A stretch of DNA of 64,000 nucleotides from Calothrix parasitica NIES-267 (GTDB lineage Bacteria; Cyanobacteriota; Cyanobacteriia; Cyanobacteriales; Nostocaceae). The stretch spans positions 6,712,123 through 6,776,122 of the forward strand of contig NZ_AP018227.1 of NCBI RefSeq assembly GCF_002368095.1, given 5' to 3'. Below the pieces are notes generated by a model. The model was not told the origin of the DNA. It did not search any database and worked only from the letters and a program-made list of their open reading frames with translations. Every line of letters begins with the position of its first letter. Position 1 is the first letter of the stretch. The translations under genes and the position numbers were made by a program. This document shows positions 9,801-18,683 of this stretch, piece by piece.

Positions 9801-12139
9801 AAAAAGAAGAAATTACATTTTTACCTTTTGTTTCTGGCCAAAAAGAAAACGTAGTAGAAGCACAAGCAGAAGAAAATGTACTAGAGAAAGAATCTGAAGA
9901 AGTAGTAGATGATTTTTCTCAATTAGAATCTTTACTAGGACAAGAACTTCTCCCAACTGAAGAAAATAATGATTTCATTGGAGATGACGAATTTGCAGCT
10001 TTAGAAAATTTACTTGTTGTCGATAACGATAATTCCGAAGAAACAGCAACCGATACACAAGAAACAGAAAATACACCACCCGAGCCAAGTATAGGTGATG
10101 AATTTGGCGATTTAGAAAAACTTTTAGAACAAGCAAATACATCCGTACCTCGTAAAAATACAGTTGCAAAAACATCTCCAAAAACTACTCGTAGCGCCAA
10201 AGGTGAACAACTAATGAGGGTTCCAGTGAAACATCTGGATAACTTAAGTAACTTAGTCGGGGAATTAGTGGTAAATCGTAATACCTTGGAGCAAGACCAA
10301 GAACGCATGCGACAATCCCTTGATAACCTGCTTCATCAAATACAAAATCTTTCCGATGTGGGTGCGAGGATGCAAGAACTCTACGAGCGTTCGTTGCTCG
10401 AAGCATCTTTGTTAGCCAGTCGTAAAGATAGCGGTTTTAATTCTAGTTTCGGTTCCAATTCTAACTCTGATAGTGACATGGGTTTCAGCGAATTAGAAAT
10501 GGATAGGTTTACTCCTTTTCATACCCTGTCCCAAGAAATGATTGAATTGATTGTACGGGTACGAGAATCAGCAAGCGATATTGATTTTGTCGTTGAAGAA
10601 AACGAGCGAGTTGCACGTCAATTCCGTCAGGTGACTTCACAGCTACAAGAAGGTATCACACGGTCAAGAATGGAAGCTTTTTCTCAGGTAACAACTCGTT
10701 TGGAACGGGGTGTCCGGGATAACTCGATTAAATGCGGTAAGCAAATTAATTTGATTATTGAAGGTCAGGATACTTTAATCGATAAAATGATTCTTCAGCA
10801 TCTAACTGACCCGTTGAATCATATTCTCAATAATGCCATTGCTCACGGTATTGAAACCCCTGAAGAAAGAGAGTCAAAAGCTAAACCTCCCCAAGGAACC
10901 ATTAGAATCCGTGCTTTCCATCAAGGTAATCAAACTGTTATTTCTGTAAGCGATGACGGTGCTGGTATTGATGCTGAAAAAGTTAAGAAAAAAGCTGTCA
11001 AAGTCGGTTTAATTACCAAAGAAGAAGCAAACATGATGTCTCGGATGGAAGTCTACGAGTTGCTATTTCATTCGGGTTTTAGTACTAAAGATGAAGCCGA
11101 CCAACTAGCAGGACGTGGTGTCGGAATGGATGTAGTTCGCACTTCTATCAGTGAAATTAGAGGAACTATTAACACCGATTCTAGTTTGGGTAAGGGGACT
11201 ACATTTACTATTCGTTTACCGCTGACTTTGAGTATTTGTAAAGCTTTATGTTGCGTATCGGATAAAGCCAGAATTGCCTTTTCTATGGATGGTGTAGAAG
11301 ATACTCTGGATATGTCAGTAAAAGAGATTCAGGAAAGTAAAGATGGTAAAAAGTATATATTCTGGCGCGATACAAAACTACCGTTCCGTCCTCTACAAGA
11401 ATTATTAACCTTTAACCGTTTACTGAGTCGCGGTAACGTTTACGGGGGTAACAGAGATGATGATATGGTATCGGTAATTATAGTACGTTCGGCGAATACT
11501 ATGATTGCGCTACAAATTGACCAGGTTCTCAGCGAACAAGAAATCGTAATTAAACAATTTGAAGGTCCTGCACCAAAGCCAATAGGTGTAGCAGGTGCTA
11601 CCGTGCTTGGTGATGGTCGAATTATGCCGATTGTTGACGTATTAGAATTAATAGATATCTTTGAGGGACGTACATCCAGACAAAGTAGCGTTAGCCTTTG
11701 GGACCAAAAAGATACAGCTACACCCGTAGAACCTGCTGAAGCGAAGATTGACCCCACGGTACTCATTGTGGATGACTCAATTACAGTCCGCGAGCTACTT
11801 TCTCTCACCTTTAGTAAAGCAGGTTATCGCGTCGAACAAGCCCGCGACGGACAAGAAGCATGGGATAAATTGCGTTCCGGTTTACCTTGCGATATAGTTT
11901 TCTGTGACATCGAAATGCCTCGTTGTGATGGCTTAGAATTGCTATCGCGAATCCAGAAGGACGATGACTTGAATAATTTACCAATCGCAATGTTGACATC
12001 TCGTGGAGCCGATAAACACAGACAAATGGCAATTCAACTAGGAGCAAGCGGTTATTTCACCAAGCCTTATTTAGAAGAAGCCTTACTAGAAGCTGCTGTT
12101 AGAATGCTTAAGGGTGAAAAATTAGTTGCTAGTAGTTAG
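6896..12139 (+). CDS. hmpE: HmpE, CheA-type hybrid histidine kinase
   Basis: A very large (1747-residue) CheA. The Hpt domain is N-terminal with the phospho-acceptor H49 in AAHSIKGGA. Residues about 150-1095 form an acidic, low-complexity linker that includes six copies of a 31-residue repeat (see 9038-9562). The dimerisation helices start near 1101 (LDNLSNLVGELVVNRN), the ATPase domain follows with the N box (LNHILNNAIAHGIE) near 1306, DDGAGID near 1353 and GRGVGMDV near 1406. A CheW-like domain lies at about 1460-1590 and a receiver at about 1620-1745 with D1671 in FCDIEMPRCDG. All catalytic motifs look intact. Only a weak ribosome site (GAGACGGA) precedes the ATG. Confidence 0.92.
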   Translation: MLPEQQQRILGYFIEEATDHLNTIEQGLLNLQSTLNDPDLINEVFRAAHSIKGGAAMLGLSSIQRTSHRLEDCFKVLKDNPVKIDQKLESLFLGVSDTLKALLEHLSGPFGLTEETAETLMSEAEPVFGWLNEHLDRLVKKSPGESGVAESTNSKPAQAKVEKAAASGDKNNTQLQAEVLNKLRQILQLFKQPATPENRKSLQECTDYLAELGDNRNLSSWSNLCRSATSAIGNEENTYLTLAKIVITEIKQALELVLASKESEIAISEQLNSLLPTAEIELLELDDLQLDEVDESEELDAELFIESTPNDYQEAAAAEALFLTDIDENIAPEIPSVEAENNISSLFELSENIDDNVDRDAATIIHDLDVHGPEVGVAELNTLADLFEGESPELDESWQQEEIIDSQASKVEKGDVEANIEKSKNTDSEFADFLVFEEDSNKDNPTAAKEEMTIMQLFGEDFVEEDLDNLKDTASKQINNSQKVSDEEEINDLLELGLDQDNDNSSDVELDSLFETVSSSDESDNLDNHIDSFEDLNQTGSFENLFGESLEETTEENAEQQKEFDLSDLGDVGLDTLFGDFKNLKSDEGDGDLFDDSSDSVLDDSANIWEKTQIIPHEDVAKVLEENLIEATSSKDIFAEDESSEAEPANLELGDIDTNNLALDTQIDSIFSADAVDNLLESALTANEDVFDNTNDSSLFSSELDNYQQSKVEEDLFAISPPADNLLEPTTEYSQNQSKEKSVESDLFAISPPADNLLEPTTEDYQNQVEEKSVENDLFAISPPADNLLEPTTEDSQNQVEEKSVENDLFAISPPADNLLEPTTENSQNQVEEKSVESDLFAISPPADNLLEPTTEDSQNQSKEKSIENDLFAISPPADNLLEPTTEDSQIETPDNILEQESLNIDLTDSLQSLQSTELELTEQVNANSSDLSENLEDITTNSQAQLIDDLFAQDIPLEDEISLQATSEKEEITFLPFVSGQKENVVEAQAEENVLEKESEEVVDDFSQLESLLGQELLPTEENNDFIGDDEFAALENLLVVDNDNSEETATDTQETENTPPEPSIGDEFGDLEKLLEQANTSVPRKNTVAKTSPKTTRSAKGEQLMRVPVKHLDNLSNLVGELVVNRNTLEQDQERMRQSLDNLLHQIQNLSDVGARMQELYERSLLEASLLASRKDSGFNSSFGSNSNSDSDMGFSELEMDRFTPFHTLSQEMIELIVRVRESASDIDFVVEENERVARQFRQVTSQLQEGITRSRMEAFSQVTTRLERGVRDNSIKCGKQINLIIEGQDTLIDKMILQHLTDPLNHILNNAIAHGIETPEERESKAKPPQGTIRIRAFHQGNQTVISVSDDGAGIDAEKVKKKAVKVGLITKEEANMMSRMEVYELLFHSGFSTKDEADQLAGRGVGMDVVRTSISEIRGTINTDSSLGKGTTFTIRLPLTLSICKALCCVSDKARIAFSMDGVEDTLDMSVKEIQESKDGKKYIFWRDTKLPFRPLQELLTFNRLLSRGNVYGGNRDDDMVSVIIVRSANTMIALQIDQVLSEQEIVIKQFEGPAPKPIGVAGATVLGDGRIMPIVDVLELIDIFEGRTSRQSSVSLWDQKDTATPVEPAEAKIDPTVLIVDDSITVRELLSLTFSKAGYRVEQARDGQEAWDKLRSGLPCDIVFCDIEMPRCDGLELLSRIQKDDDLNNLPIAMLTSRGADKHRQMAIQLGASGYFTKPYLEEALLEAAVRMLKGEKLVASS
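9038..9562 (+). repeat. 93-bp in-frame tandem repeat in hmpE, six copies
   Basis: Five full 93-bp units and a sixth of about 60 bp, starting at 9038, 9131, 9224, 9317, 9410 and 9503. Each encodes a 31-residue unit that begins DLFAISPPADNLLEPTTE. Copies differ by only a few bases, which points to recent expansion by recombination or slippage. Confidence 0.95.
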
Positions 12140-12311
12140 GAGTAATAAGTAATGAGTCATGAGTAATAAGTAATGAGTGATAAGTAATGAGTAATGAGTA
12201 ATGAGTAAGGAGTAATGAGTAATAAGTAATGAGTAATGAGTAATAAGTAATAAGTAATGAGTGATGAGTAAGGAGGAAGATATTTAATAATTACCAATTA
12301 CCAATTACCAA
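12140..12311. repeat. Heptamer repeats after hmpE
   Basis: Starting right after the hmpE stop, about twenty copies of GAGTAAT / AAGTAAT run to about 12275, followed by a few TTACCAA units to 12311. The next gene starts 10 bp later, so these repeats also form the whole upstream region of that gene. Confidence 0.9.
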
Positions 12312-12320
12312 CTTCTAATC

Positions 12321-12785
12321 ATGAATAAAAAAATTTATCTAGCTAATCCTTATGGATTTTCCCAACAACAGAAAGAACTACTTCTTCCTCCTATTATTAA
12401 TAAGCTAAAGTCTTTAGGAGCGGAAGTTTGGGAACCATTTGAACGCAATAATCAATTGGATTTTTCAAAACCAGGTTGGGCTTATAAAATAGCTAGAGCA
12501 GATTTGGATGATGTTAAAAACTGTGATGGTATATTCGCTATTGTTAACGGTACACCCCCGGATGAAGGGGTAATGATTGAGTTAGGTATTGCAATGGCAC
12601 TTGATAAAGCTATTTTTCTATTTAGAGACGACTTTCGTAAATGTACCGATAGTGAATTTTATCCCCTCAACCTGATGCTCTTTGCTGGATTACCAGAAGT
12701 CGGTTGGGAAAATTATTTTTACACTTCGGTAGCAGAAATTGATTCCCAAGACAAAGCTTTATCTAAATGGTTATCTGAGAATTAA
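12321..12785 (+). CDS. Nucleoside 2-deoxyribosyltransferase family protein
   Basis: A 154-residue protein with the fold pattern of nucleoside 2-deoxyribosyltransferases, which exchange the base on deoxynucleosides in salvage. Recognisable are the opening IYLANPYGFS, the NCDGIFAIVNGTPPDEG segment and DEGVMIELGIAMA, where E87 would be the catalytic nucleophile (the family D-x-G-x-x-x-E-x-G pattern). Length is normal. The upstream 180 bp is tandem repeat, so the gene may have lost or gained its promoter recently. It converges with the next gene with a gap of 22 bp. Close relatives in this fold have other nucleotide substrates, so the substrate is open. Confidence 0.82.
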   Translation: MNKKIYLANPYGFSQQQKELLLPPIINKLKSLGAEVWEPFERNNQLDFSKPGWAYKIARADLDDVKNCDGIFAIVNGTPPDEGVMIELGIAMALDKAIFLFRDDFRKCTDSEFYPLNLMLFAGLPEVGWENYFYTSVAEIDSQDKALSKWLSEN

Positions 12786-12807
12786 ACTTTCAATATTTCG
12801 TTTTTCT

Positions 12808-13392
12808 CTACTGCTTTCTTTTTAGATAAATAACTAAATTACTCAGTTCCTGTTGTAAAACCTTGAGAAAGCTTGATATTTTTGACCAAAACAATCCTTT
12901 GCTCTGGATTTTTAGCCCAAAGATAAAACTCTGTGAAAACTGATTCTTCCGGTAGTGAAATGGAAATTCGTAAAGATTCCAAGCTGTCGTTATAGTTAGT
13001 GGCTTGTCTGCTCTAGTTAATTTAAAAGGTAACCCATGAAAGTCACAACCATTTAAAAATAAACTTATTGTTTCATCTGAATTTATAACTTTAACCTTAA
13101 CCTGAAATACTAGCAAGCATTCTGCTGGGTTGAATTCGGGATATTCAAATACAAGTAATTTATTTTCTTTAGTAGAATAAGACTCTACTTTCCAACAGTT
13201 TTCTTCAATCGTAATACCTTCATCTAAAACAACCCGAGTATTTAAAGGGTGAAAATCTTGAATTAACTGTAATGGTCTAGCAGATTCGGGAACTTCAAAA
13301 GGTTGTCCGATTGCATTCAAAATAAATTTAGTTTTACCTAATTTAACTTCTTTTTCAAAACTAGTTTTCAGTTCATCGAAGCAATCAAACAT
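12808..13392 (-). CDS. Hypothetical protein, 194 residues
   Basis: I do not recognise this protein. It is predicted soluble, with no signal peptide. The middle is rich in beta-type segments (LLVFEYPEFNPAECLLVFQV, SLFLNGCDFHGLPF) and the C-terminus is basic with a possible amphipathic helix (LSNLVIYLKRKQ). It starts with ATG at 13392 and is divergent from the prolyl oligopeptidase gene (168 bp). Codon use resembles neighbours and the frame is fully open, so it is likely real. Confidence 0.6.
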   Translation of the reverse strand: MFDCFDELKTSFEKEVKLGKTKFILNAIGQPFEVPESARPLQLIQDFHPLNTRVVLDEGITIEENCWKVESYSTKENKLLVFEYPEFNPAECLLVFQVKVKVINSDETISLFLNGCDFHGLPFKLTRADKPLTITTAWNLYEFPFHYRKNQFSQSFIFGLKIQSKGLFWSKISSFLKVLQQELSNLVIYLKRKQ

Positions 13393-13560
13393 AATTCAAT
13401 TCCATTTAACCAGAGAAAATACAATATCCTACTTCCTACTCAGCATTGATTAGATAAATTACGAAATTAGTAAAAATTCGACTCTTATGTATATCATTGA
13501 AAGACGTTATGAGCGATAACGTACTAAATCTGTGTGTTTGAAATTCAACGCAACTTCTGA

Positions 13561-15744
13561 ATGGACAAACTGTTTAAGCCTTTACCTAAATTTTTAGTTA
13601 TCTTCTTGACAACTGTTCTTGCTTGCACTTTTTTGTACCATGTAACAGTACCTTCTTCCCAAAAAAACATGAGTGCTGAAGTAAAACTGAACTATCCAGA
13701 TAGTCGCAAAGGTCAACAAGTTGATAATTACCACGGTATTGAAGTTGCAGACCCTTACCGTTGGCTAGAAAATCCCGATTCTGAAGAAACCATTGCTTGG
13801 GTAAAAGCACAAAATAAAATTACTTTTAATTATTTAAAGCAAATCCCAGCTAGAGACGATATCAAAAAACGGTTAACAAAGTTATGGGATTACGAAAAAT
13901 ATGGCATCCCTTTTCGAGAGGGGAATCGCTATTTTTATTTTAAAAATAATGGTTTACAAAATCAAAGCGTTTTATATACTCTAAAAAATCTTGACGATAA
14001 ACCAGAAGTTTTATTAGACCCAAATAAACTTTCTGAAGACGGTACAGTTGCGCTTTCGGGTACATCTATCAGCGATGATGGAAAATATTTAGCTTATGGT
14101 ATATCAATTGCTGGTTCTGATTGGCAAGAATGGAAAGTCAGAAATATTGAAACGGGTGAAGATTTAAAAGACCATTTGAAATGGATTAAATTTTCTGGTG
14201 CTTCTTGGACAAACGATAGCAAAGGATTTTTCTACAGTCGCTACGATGAACCAAACGAACAAACCAAATTAGAAGACGTTAATTACTATCAGAAGCTTTA
14301 TTATCATCAGTTAGGTCAGCCTCAATCTGAAGATACTTTAATTTACGAACGTTCTGATGAAAAAGAATGGGGCTTTAATGGTAATGTTACCGAAGATGGA
14401 CGTTATTTAATTATTTCAGTTTGGCTGGGAACCGATTCTAAAAACTTAGTTTTTTATAAGGATTTAACGAATTCATCCAGTGAAGTTGTTGAATTGATAA
14501 GCGAATTTGAATCATCTTACAGCTTTATTGATAATGATGGCAAGATATTCTATTTTCAAACAGATTTGAATGCACCCCGTGGAAAAGTTATTGCTATTAA
14601 TATTGAAAATCCACAACAAGAAAATTGGCAAGAAATTATTCCTCAAACTCAAGAAACATTAGAAAGCGTCGGTACAATTAACAATCAATTTGTTGCCGAA
14701 TATCTTAAAGATGCTCGCAGCCAAATTAAAATTTATGACTTTAAAGGTGCATTTGTCCGAGAAGTTGAATTACCTGGTATTGGCTCCGTAGGTGGTTTTA
14801 ATGGCAAGAACTCTGACACCGACACTTTTTATGTTTTTACCAGCTTCACTACACCAGGAACCATTTATCGTTACGATATGGTAACCGATAAAAGCACCGT
14901 TTTTCGAGAACCAAAAGTAGATTTTAATGCCGATAATTACGAAACCAAACAAATTTTTTACAAAAGCAAAGACGGTACTCAAGTACCGATGTTTATTGTC
15001 CATAAAAAAGGAATTAAACTAGATGGAAATAATCCCACATATCTTTATGCTTATGGCGGTTTTAACTTTTCTCTAACACCTAGTTTCTCAGTCAGTAGCT
15101 TGATATGGATGGAAATGGGTGGAGTTTACGTCGTAGCTAATATACGTGGTGGTGGTGAATATGGTGAAGAATGGCATCAAGCAGGAATGAAAGACAAAAA
15201 ACAAAACGTCTTTGATGACTTTATCGCAGCCGCAGAATGGTTGATAGATAATGGTTATACGAAGTCTGAGAAATTGGCGATCGCCGGAGGTAGTAATGGA
15301 GGATTGCTAGTCGGAGCCTGCATGACACAGCGTCCAGATTTATTCGGTGCAGCATTACCAGCAGTAGGGGTAATGGATATGTTGCGCTTCCATAAATTTA
15401 CCATCGGTTGGGCTTGGGTTCCTGAATACGGCTCCTCAGAAAACCCCGAAGAATTCAAAACTCTTTACGCTTATTCACCCCTACACAACTTAAAACCAGG
15501 TACAGCTTATCCAGCCACCTTAATTACTACAGCAGACCACGACGATAGAGTAGTACCCGCTCATAGTTTCAAATTTGCAGCAGCATTGCAAGCAGCACAC
15601 GATGGAGAAGCACCAGTATTAATAAGAATTGAAACAAAAGCTGGACATGGAGCCGGGAAACCTACTGCGAAAATTATTGAAGAGGTTGCTGATAAATGGG
15701 CGTTTTTAGTGAAAAATTTGGGAGTTGAAAATATCGGTTTGTAG
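13561..15744 (+). CDS. Prolyl oligopeptidase (peptidase S9A), exported
   Basis: A 727-residue serine peptidase that cuts short peptides after proline. The N-terminus has a basic start and a hydrophobic stretch ending VLACTFL; Cys22 in a lipobox-like setting suggests a lipoprotein or signal anchor. The mature part opens with YHGIEVADPYRWLEN, typical of the family, followed by the beta-propeller. The catalytic triad is visible: S578 in GGSNGG, D661 in DHDDRVVP and H696 in GHGAGKPT, with the conserved GGGEYGEEWHQAG loop before them. Length is normal for S9A. The periplasmic location is inferred from the signal sequence; most characterised relatives are cytosolic or periplasmic. Confidence 0.92.
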   Translation: MDKLFKPLPKFLVIFLTTVLACTFLYHVTVPSSQKNMSAEVKLNYPDSRKGQQVDNYHGIEVADPYRWLENPDSEETIAWVKAQNKITFNYLKQIPARDDIKKRLTKLWDYEKYGIPFREGNRYFYFKNNGLQNQSVLYTLKNLDDKPEVLLDPNKLSEDGTVALSGTSISDDGKYLAYGISIAGSDWQEWKVRNIETGEDLKDHLKWIKFSGASWTNDSKGFFYSRYDEPNEQTKLEDVNYYQKLYYHQLGQPQSEDTLIYERSDEKEWGFNGNVTEDGRYLIISVWLGTDSKNLVFYKDLTNSSSEVVELISEFESSYSFIDNDGKIFYFQTDLNAPRGKVIAINIENPQQENWQEIIPQTQETLESVGTINNQFVAEYLKDARSQIKIYDFKGAFVREVELPGIGSVGGFNGKNSDTDTFYVFTSFTTPGTIYRYDMVTDKSTVFREPKVDFNADNYETKQIFYKSKDGTQVPMFIVHKKGIKLDGNNPTYLYAYGGFNFSLTPSFSVSSLIWMEMGGVYVVANIRGGGEYGEEWHQAGMKDKKQNVFDDFIAAAEWLIDNGYTKSEKLAIAGGSNGGLLVGACMTQRPDLFGAALPAVGVMDMLRFHKFTIGWAWVPEYGSSENPEEFKTLYAYSPLHNLKPGTAYPATLITTADHDDRVVPAHSFKFAAALQAAHDGEAPVLIRIETKAGHGAGKPTAKIIEEVADKWAFLVKNLGVENIGL

Positions 15745-15788
15745 TAAGGAATTTATTCCTTATTATTTAATGTATGTAGGGTTTAGGG

Positions 15789-15815
15789 TGCGTTATGGAT
15801 ATTTGTCCTAACGCA
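15789..15815. terminator. Inverted repeat between convergent genes
   Basis: TGCGTTA and TAACGCA are separated by 13 bases in the 78-bp gap between the convergent peptidase and GTPase genes. It could end transcription from both sides, but there is no T-run, and similar TGCGTTA/TAACGCA pairs occur as dispersed repeats in cyanobacteria. Confidence 0.4.
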
Positions 15816-15822
15816 TCGTTAT

Positions 15823-18039
15823 TTAGTCCCAAGGGTCTGTATCAAGGTTTATTTCAAGCGATACTTCCTGGTTTTCTATTGGTTTCCAATTATTGAGTAA
15901 TTCTCGAATAGCTGTTAATTCATTAAGATATTGATTTACTTCCATTCTTTGACTTGTAAGAGTAGCAACAATATCATCAGCAATTAATTCCTGTTCTGCT
16001 CTTTGCTTAAGTAAGCTGTCAAATTCAAATTGAAACCTATTGATGTAATCATTAATTTGACTTTCAGCATTTTGAAAATCAGCCGATACCAGTTTTTGAA
16101 TAACTCGCTGAAGTAATTGTTTGTTTCTCTGTATTTGTTCGTCTATTTTTTCATGAAATGCTTGAGAAATAAGCCGTAAATCTATTTGATATTCTTGATA
16201 AGGAATATCTACTTCGTAGCTTTCGTTAGAGTCACAACAACCTTTTTTTGTCCTTGTTTCCTTTTTAGTTCTATCAAATATCTGTTGCTGCTTTTTAATT
16301 TGAGTATCAAGTCCTGAAAATTCAAAATCGGGGAACTGAATCGAATTAGTACCTATTTCTACCTGTAAACTCTTTCCTAGATATTGTGAAAGTTCATCAG
16401 ATATAGCTTGAATATCTTTTTGAATTCTTTGAACTAAGTTTTGACGAATAGTTTTTCCTTCTCTAATTAGTTTATCTTGAGTATTTAACCAAAAATCTTG
16501 AATGATGGGAGAACAGTATTCATTGATAGTTTGACAAATTTTATCTAAATCTTCGCTATTTTTGAATCTAAGTTTATAAGGGTCAGTATTTTGATAAATT
16601 AAAGAACTAATACTATATCTTATTAAATGAAATAAGTTTTGATTTTTAGGATACCAATTAGATTCATATTGGTTGTTTGCTACTTCATCAATTACTTCTT
16701 CGATACGATTTTTAGCATCTTTCACAAATTCGTCAACTCCTTGACTGAAATTATTTATTAATATTTTCTTTTGTTCTTCAATAGCTATTTTTACATTTGC
16801 AACCTTTTTTTTTGCAGAATCAGAACGTTGTATATATTCCTCAATTTGTTGTTGAAGCTGCTCAAAGCTTATTTCCCAACCTTGAATTTCAGTCATTAAT
16901 GTTTCATCAATGGCTTGAACATTCTTATCAAGTTTAGCCAAGACATCACTTAATAAATTCCATCCAGAATTTTGAACTATATTTTGAATAACAGCATTTT
17001 CTACAGTTAAAATACCGCTATCTTGTAAAGCTTGAGGAGCAATATGATTTAATTTTGGTACTGTAATATCACCGTCTTCATCTTCTTCCATATATCTACC
17101 AAGAAAAAAGTTTTTAAAATCAGCTTTATTTTCTTTGGTCGCTCTTTCATTTATTATCAACCTTGATAGCAAACCTTGTGATGCACTTACTGGATAAATA
17201 ATAGGTTCTGGTATTCCAAAACTAATTAGATATTTACGTAAATCCTTGATAACATCTGGTATATCTCTATCTTTTACTGATTTTCTGTCTACCTTATTTA
17301 AAATGAAATAAATTTTCCCCCTATCTTGTTTTAATAGCTCGCTGCGTTGTTCTATCAAATCTTTAAGCAACTCAGAATTAGTATTATCTTTAAATGATGT
17401 GTAATCCAAGATAAATAAAATTGCATCACAAGTTCGGAGTGCTTCTAAAGCTGTTTGTTTTAAAGCTGTGGTATTAAAACTTTCTGATTCCCATTCATTC
17501 GGACCGGGAGTATCAATTAATCTAAAACCAGCTAAAGATGGAATTTTACTTATAGCTTCAATAGGATATTCTAATTCAAAGCGGATAGTATTTTCAGGAT
17601 TATTTGTTTCTCTAATTTTGCGAGTACGTTCTAAAAAAGCTTGTCTAATTTTTTCAGCTTCACCTTCTACTAAAACAATTGATTTTCTTTTTCCTTCTTG
17701 ATATTCCAATAATCTAGGAATTTGTTCCGCATCTATTGGACAAATATCTGTACGACAAACAGTACAAGCTTCTGATTCGCTGGCTAAAACATCTGCACCA
17801 ATTAAAGCATTCAAAAAAGTACTTTTACCTGCTTTCATTGCAGCAATTACAGCAACTTGGTAATTCTGCTCTTTTAAAGCTGTCAGCGCTTTATTAATAT
17901 CTTCTTCAACACTTTGTAATCCTGGAGTATTATCCCCTTCACTATGTCTTCCACTACGAAGTTCTAATAAATAGTTTAAAAGTCTGTTACCGGTATCTTG
18001 AAGTTGCTTATAAGTTTGCTCAAATTGTTGGGTTGACAT
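15823..18039 (-). CDS. Dynamin-like large GTPase
   Basis: A 738-residue protein with an N-terminal dynamin-family GTPase domain and long helical regions behind it. The P-loop is AAMKAGKST (66-74), followed by the conserved FLNALIGADVL; the G2 Thr region is SEACTVCRTD, G3 is DTPGPNE (176-182) and G4 is NKVD (248-251). The rest is predicted coiled coil, the usual stalk of bacterial dynamins, with CCDSNESYEV near residue 605. Such proteins bind and remodel membranes; some act in phage defence (for example the Leo/Eleos proteins). It is the last gene of a three-gene minus-strand unit, 165 bp after the glycine-zipper gene. The GTPase assignment is firm; the defence role is inferred from context only. 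Confidence 0.85.
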   Translation of the reverse strand: MSTQQFEQTYKQLQDTGNRLLNYLLELRSGRHSEGDNTPGLQSVEEDINKALTALKEQNYQVAVIAAMKAGKSTFLNALIGADVLASESEACTVCRTDICPIDAEQIPRLLEYQEGKRKSIVLVEGEAEKIRQAFLERTRKIRETNNPENTIRFELEYPIEAISKIPSLAGFRLIDTPGPNEWESESFNTTALKQTALEALRTCDAILFILDYTSFKDNTNSELLKDLIEQRSELLKQDRGKIYFILNKVDRKSVKDRDIPDVIKDLRKYLISFGIPEPIIYPVSASQGLLSRLIINERATKENKADFKNFFLGRYMEEDEDGDITVPKLNHIAPQALQDSGILTVENAVIQNIVQNSGWNLLSDVLAKLDKNVQAIDETLMTEIQGWEISFEQLQQQIEEYIQRSDSAKKKVANVKIAIEEQKKILINNFSQGVDEFVKDAKNRIEEVIDEVANNQYESNWYPKNQNLFHLIRYSISSLIYQNTDPYKLRFKNSEDLDKICQTINEYCSPIIQDFWLNTQDKLIREGKTIRQNLVQRIQKDIQAISDELSQYLGKSLQVEIGTNSIQFPDFEFSGLDTQIKKQQQIFDRTKKETRTKKGCCDSNESYEVDIPYQEYQIDLRLISQAFHEKIDEQIQRNKQLLQRVIQKLVSADFQNAESQINDYINRFQFEFDSLLKQRAEQELIADDIVATLTSQRMEVNQYLNELTAIRELLNNWKPIENQEVSLEINLDTDPWD

Positions 18040-18097
18040 ATTGAGATGATGCTAAATGATAAAATTGCCAATGGCTATATGCAGCTACACAAGCGAA

Positions 18098-18117
18098 ACC
18101 CACCGTAAGATGGGTTA
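18098..18117. other. Small hairpin before the dynamin gene
   Basis: AACCCA and TGGGTT with an 8-base loop lie in the 165-bp gap between the glycine-zipper gene and the GTPase gene. This could reduce read-through or be a dispersed repeat. Confidence 0.35.
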
Positions 18118-18204
18118 CTTTGTAGTTAATCAATCATCAATTTAAGCCAAACAGAAATATTAAACTTCAGTGTTTTTTCGGTTGTTAATAATCTGATTAT
18201 TTTT

Positions 18205-18666
18205 TCATGAAAATGATTTTAATCTTTGTTTACAAGCAGCAATGTAATTACGTGCATAGTAATCGCTAGGAACTGAAATTAACTCTTCATTAACTTGATT
18301 AAGTACGTGATTTGTTAGCTCTACTGCTTGTACAAATTTTTTTAAAGCATTTTCTGTTGGTTCTCTATCAATTTCCCACATTAAGGAAATCAAATTCTGT
18401 TGCAATCTTACTGCTAAACGCAAACAATCTTTTTCTACTTCATCCAAAGCGTGTTGAAAAGTTAAGTCAATAATCTGTTGTTTACTTTTATCAGCTAATT
18501 CGTTATATCTCTTTTCTAAAGCTGCGTATTTATGACATAATTCATTGGCAACTGCTTTATGATGTTTGGCTGCTTGTCTATCGCTTTCACCAATAGCGTG
18601 GGTAACAAAAGTACCAGCAACTGCTCCGACAGCTGCACCAATAGCGCCGAAAATAAAGGGTATCAT
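18205..18666 (-). CDS. Glycine-zipper membrane / coiled-coil protein
   Basis: A 153-residue protein not assigned to a known family. Residues 4-27 are a glycine-zipper membrane segment (FGAIGAAVGAVAGTFVTHAIG). The rest is predicted helical with heptad patterns (YAALEKRYNELADKSKQQI), so the protein probably sits in the inner or thylakoid membrane with a cytoplasmic coiled coil. It starts 17 bp after the stop of the HNH gene and precedes the dynamin-like GTPase, so it may be the membrane partner of the GTPase. Function is unknown. Confidence 0.72.
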   Translation of the reverse strand: MIPFIFGAIGAAVGAVAGTFVTHAIGESDRQAAKHHKAVANELCHKYAALEKRYNELADKSKQQIIDLTFQHALDEVEKDCLRLAVRLQQNLISLMWEIDREPTENALKKFVQAVELTNHVLNQVNEELISVPSDYYARNYIAACKQRLKSFS

Positions 18667-18683
18667 AATTTAAAGTTTTATAT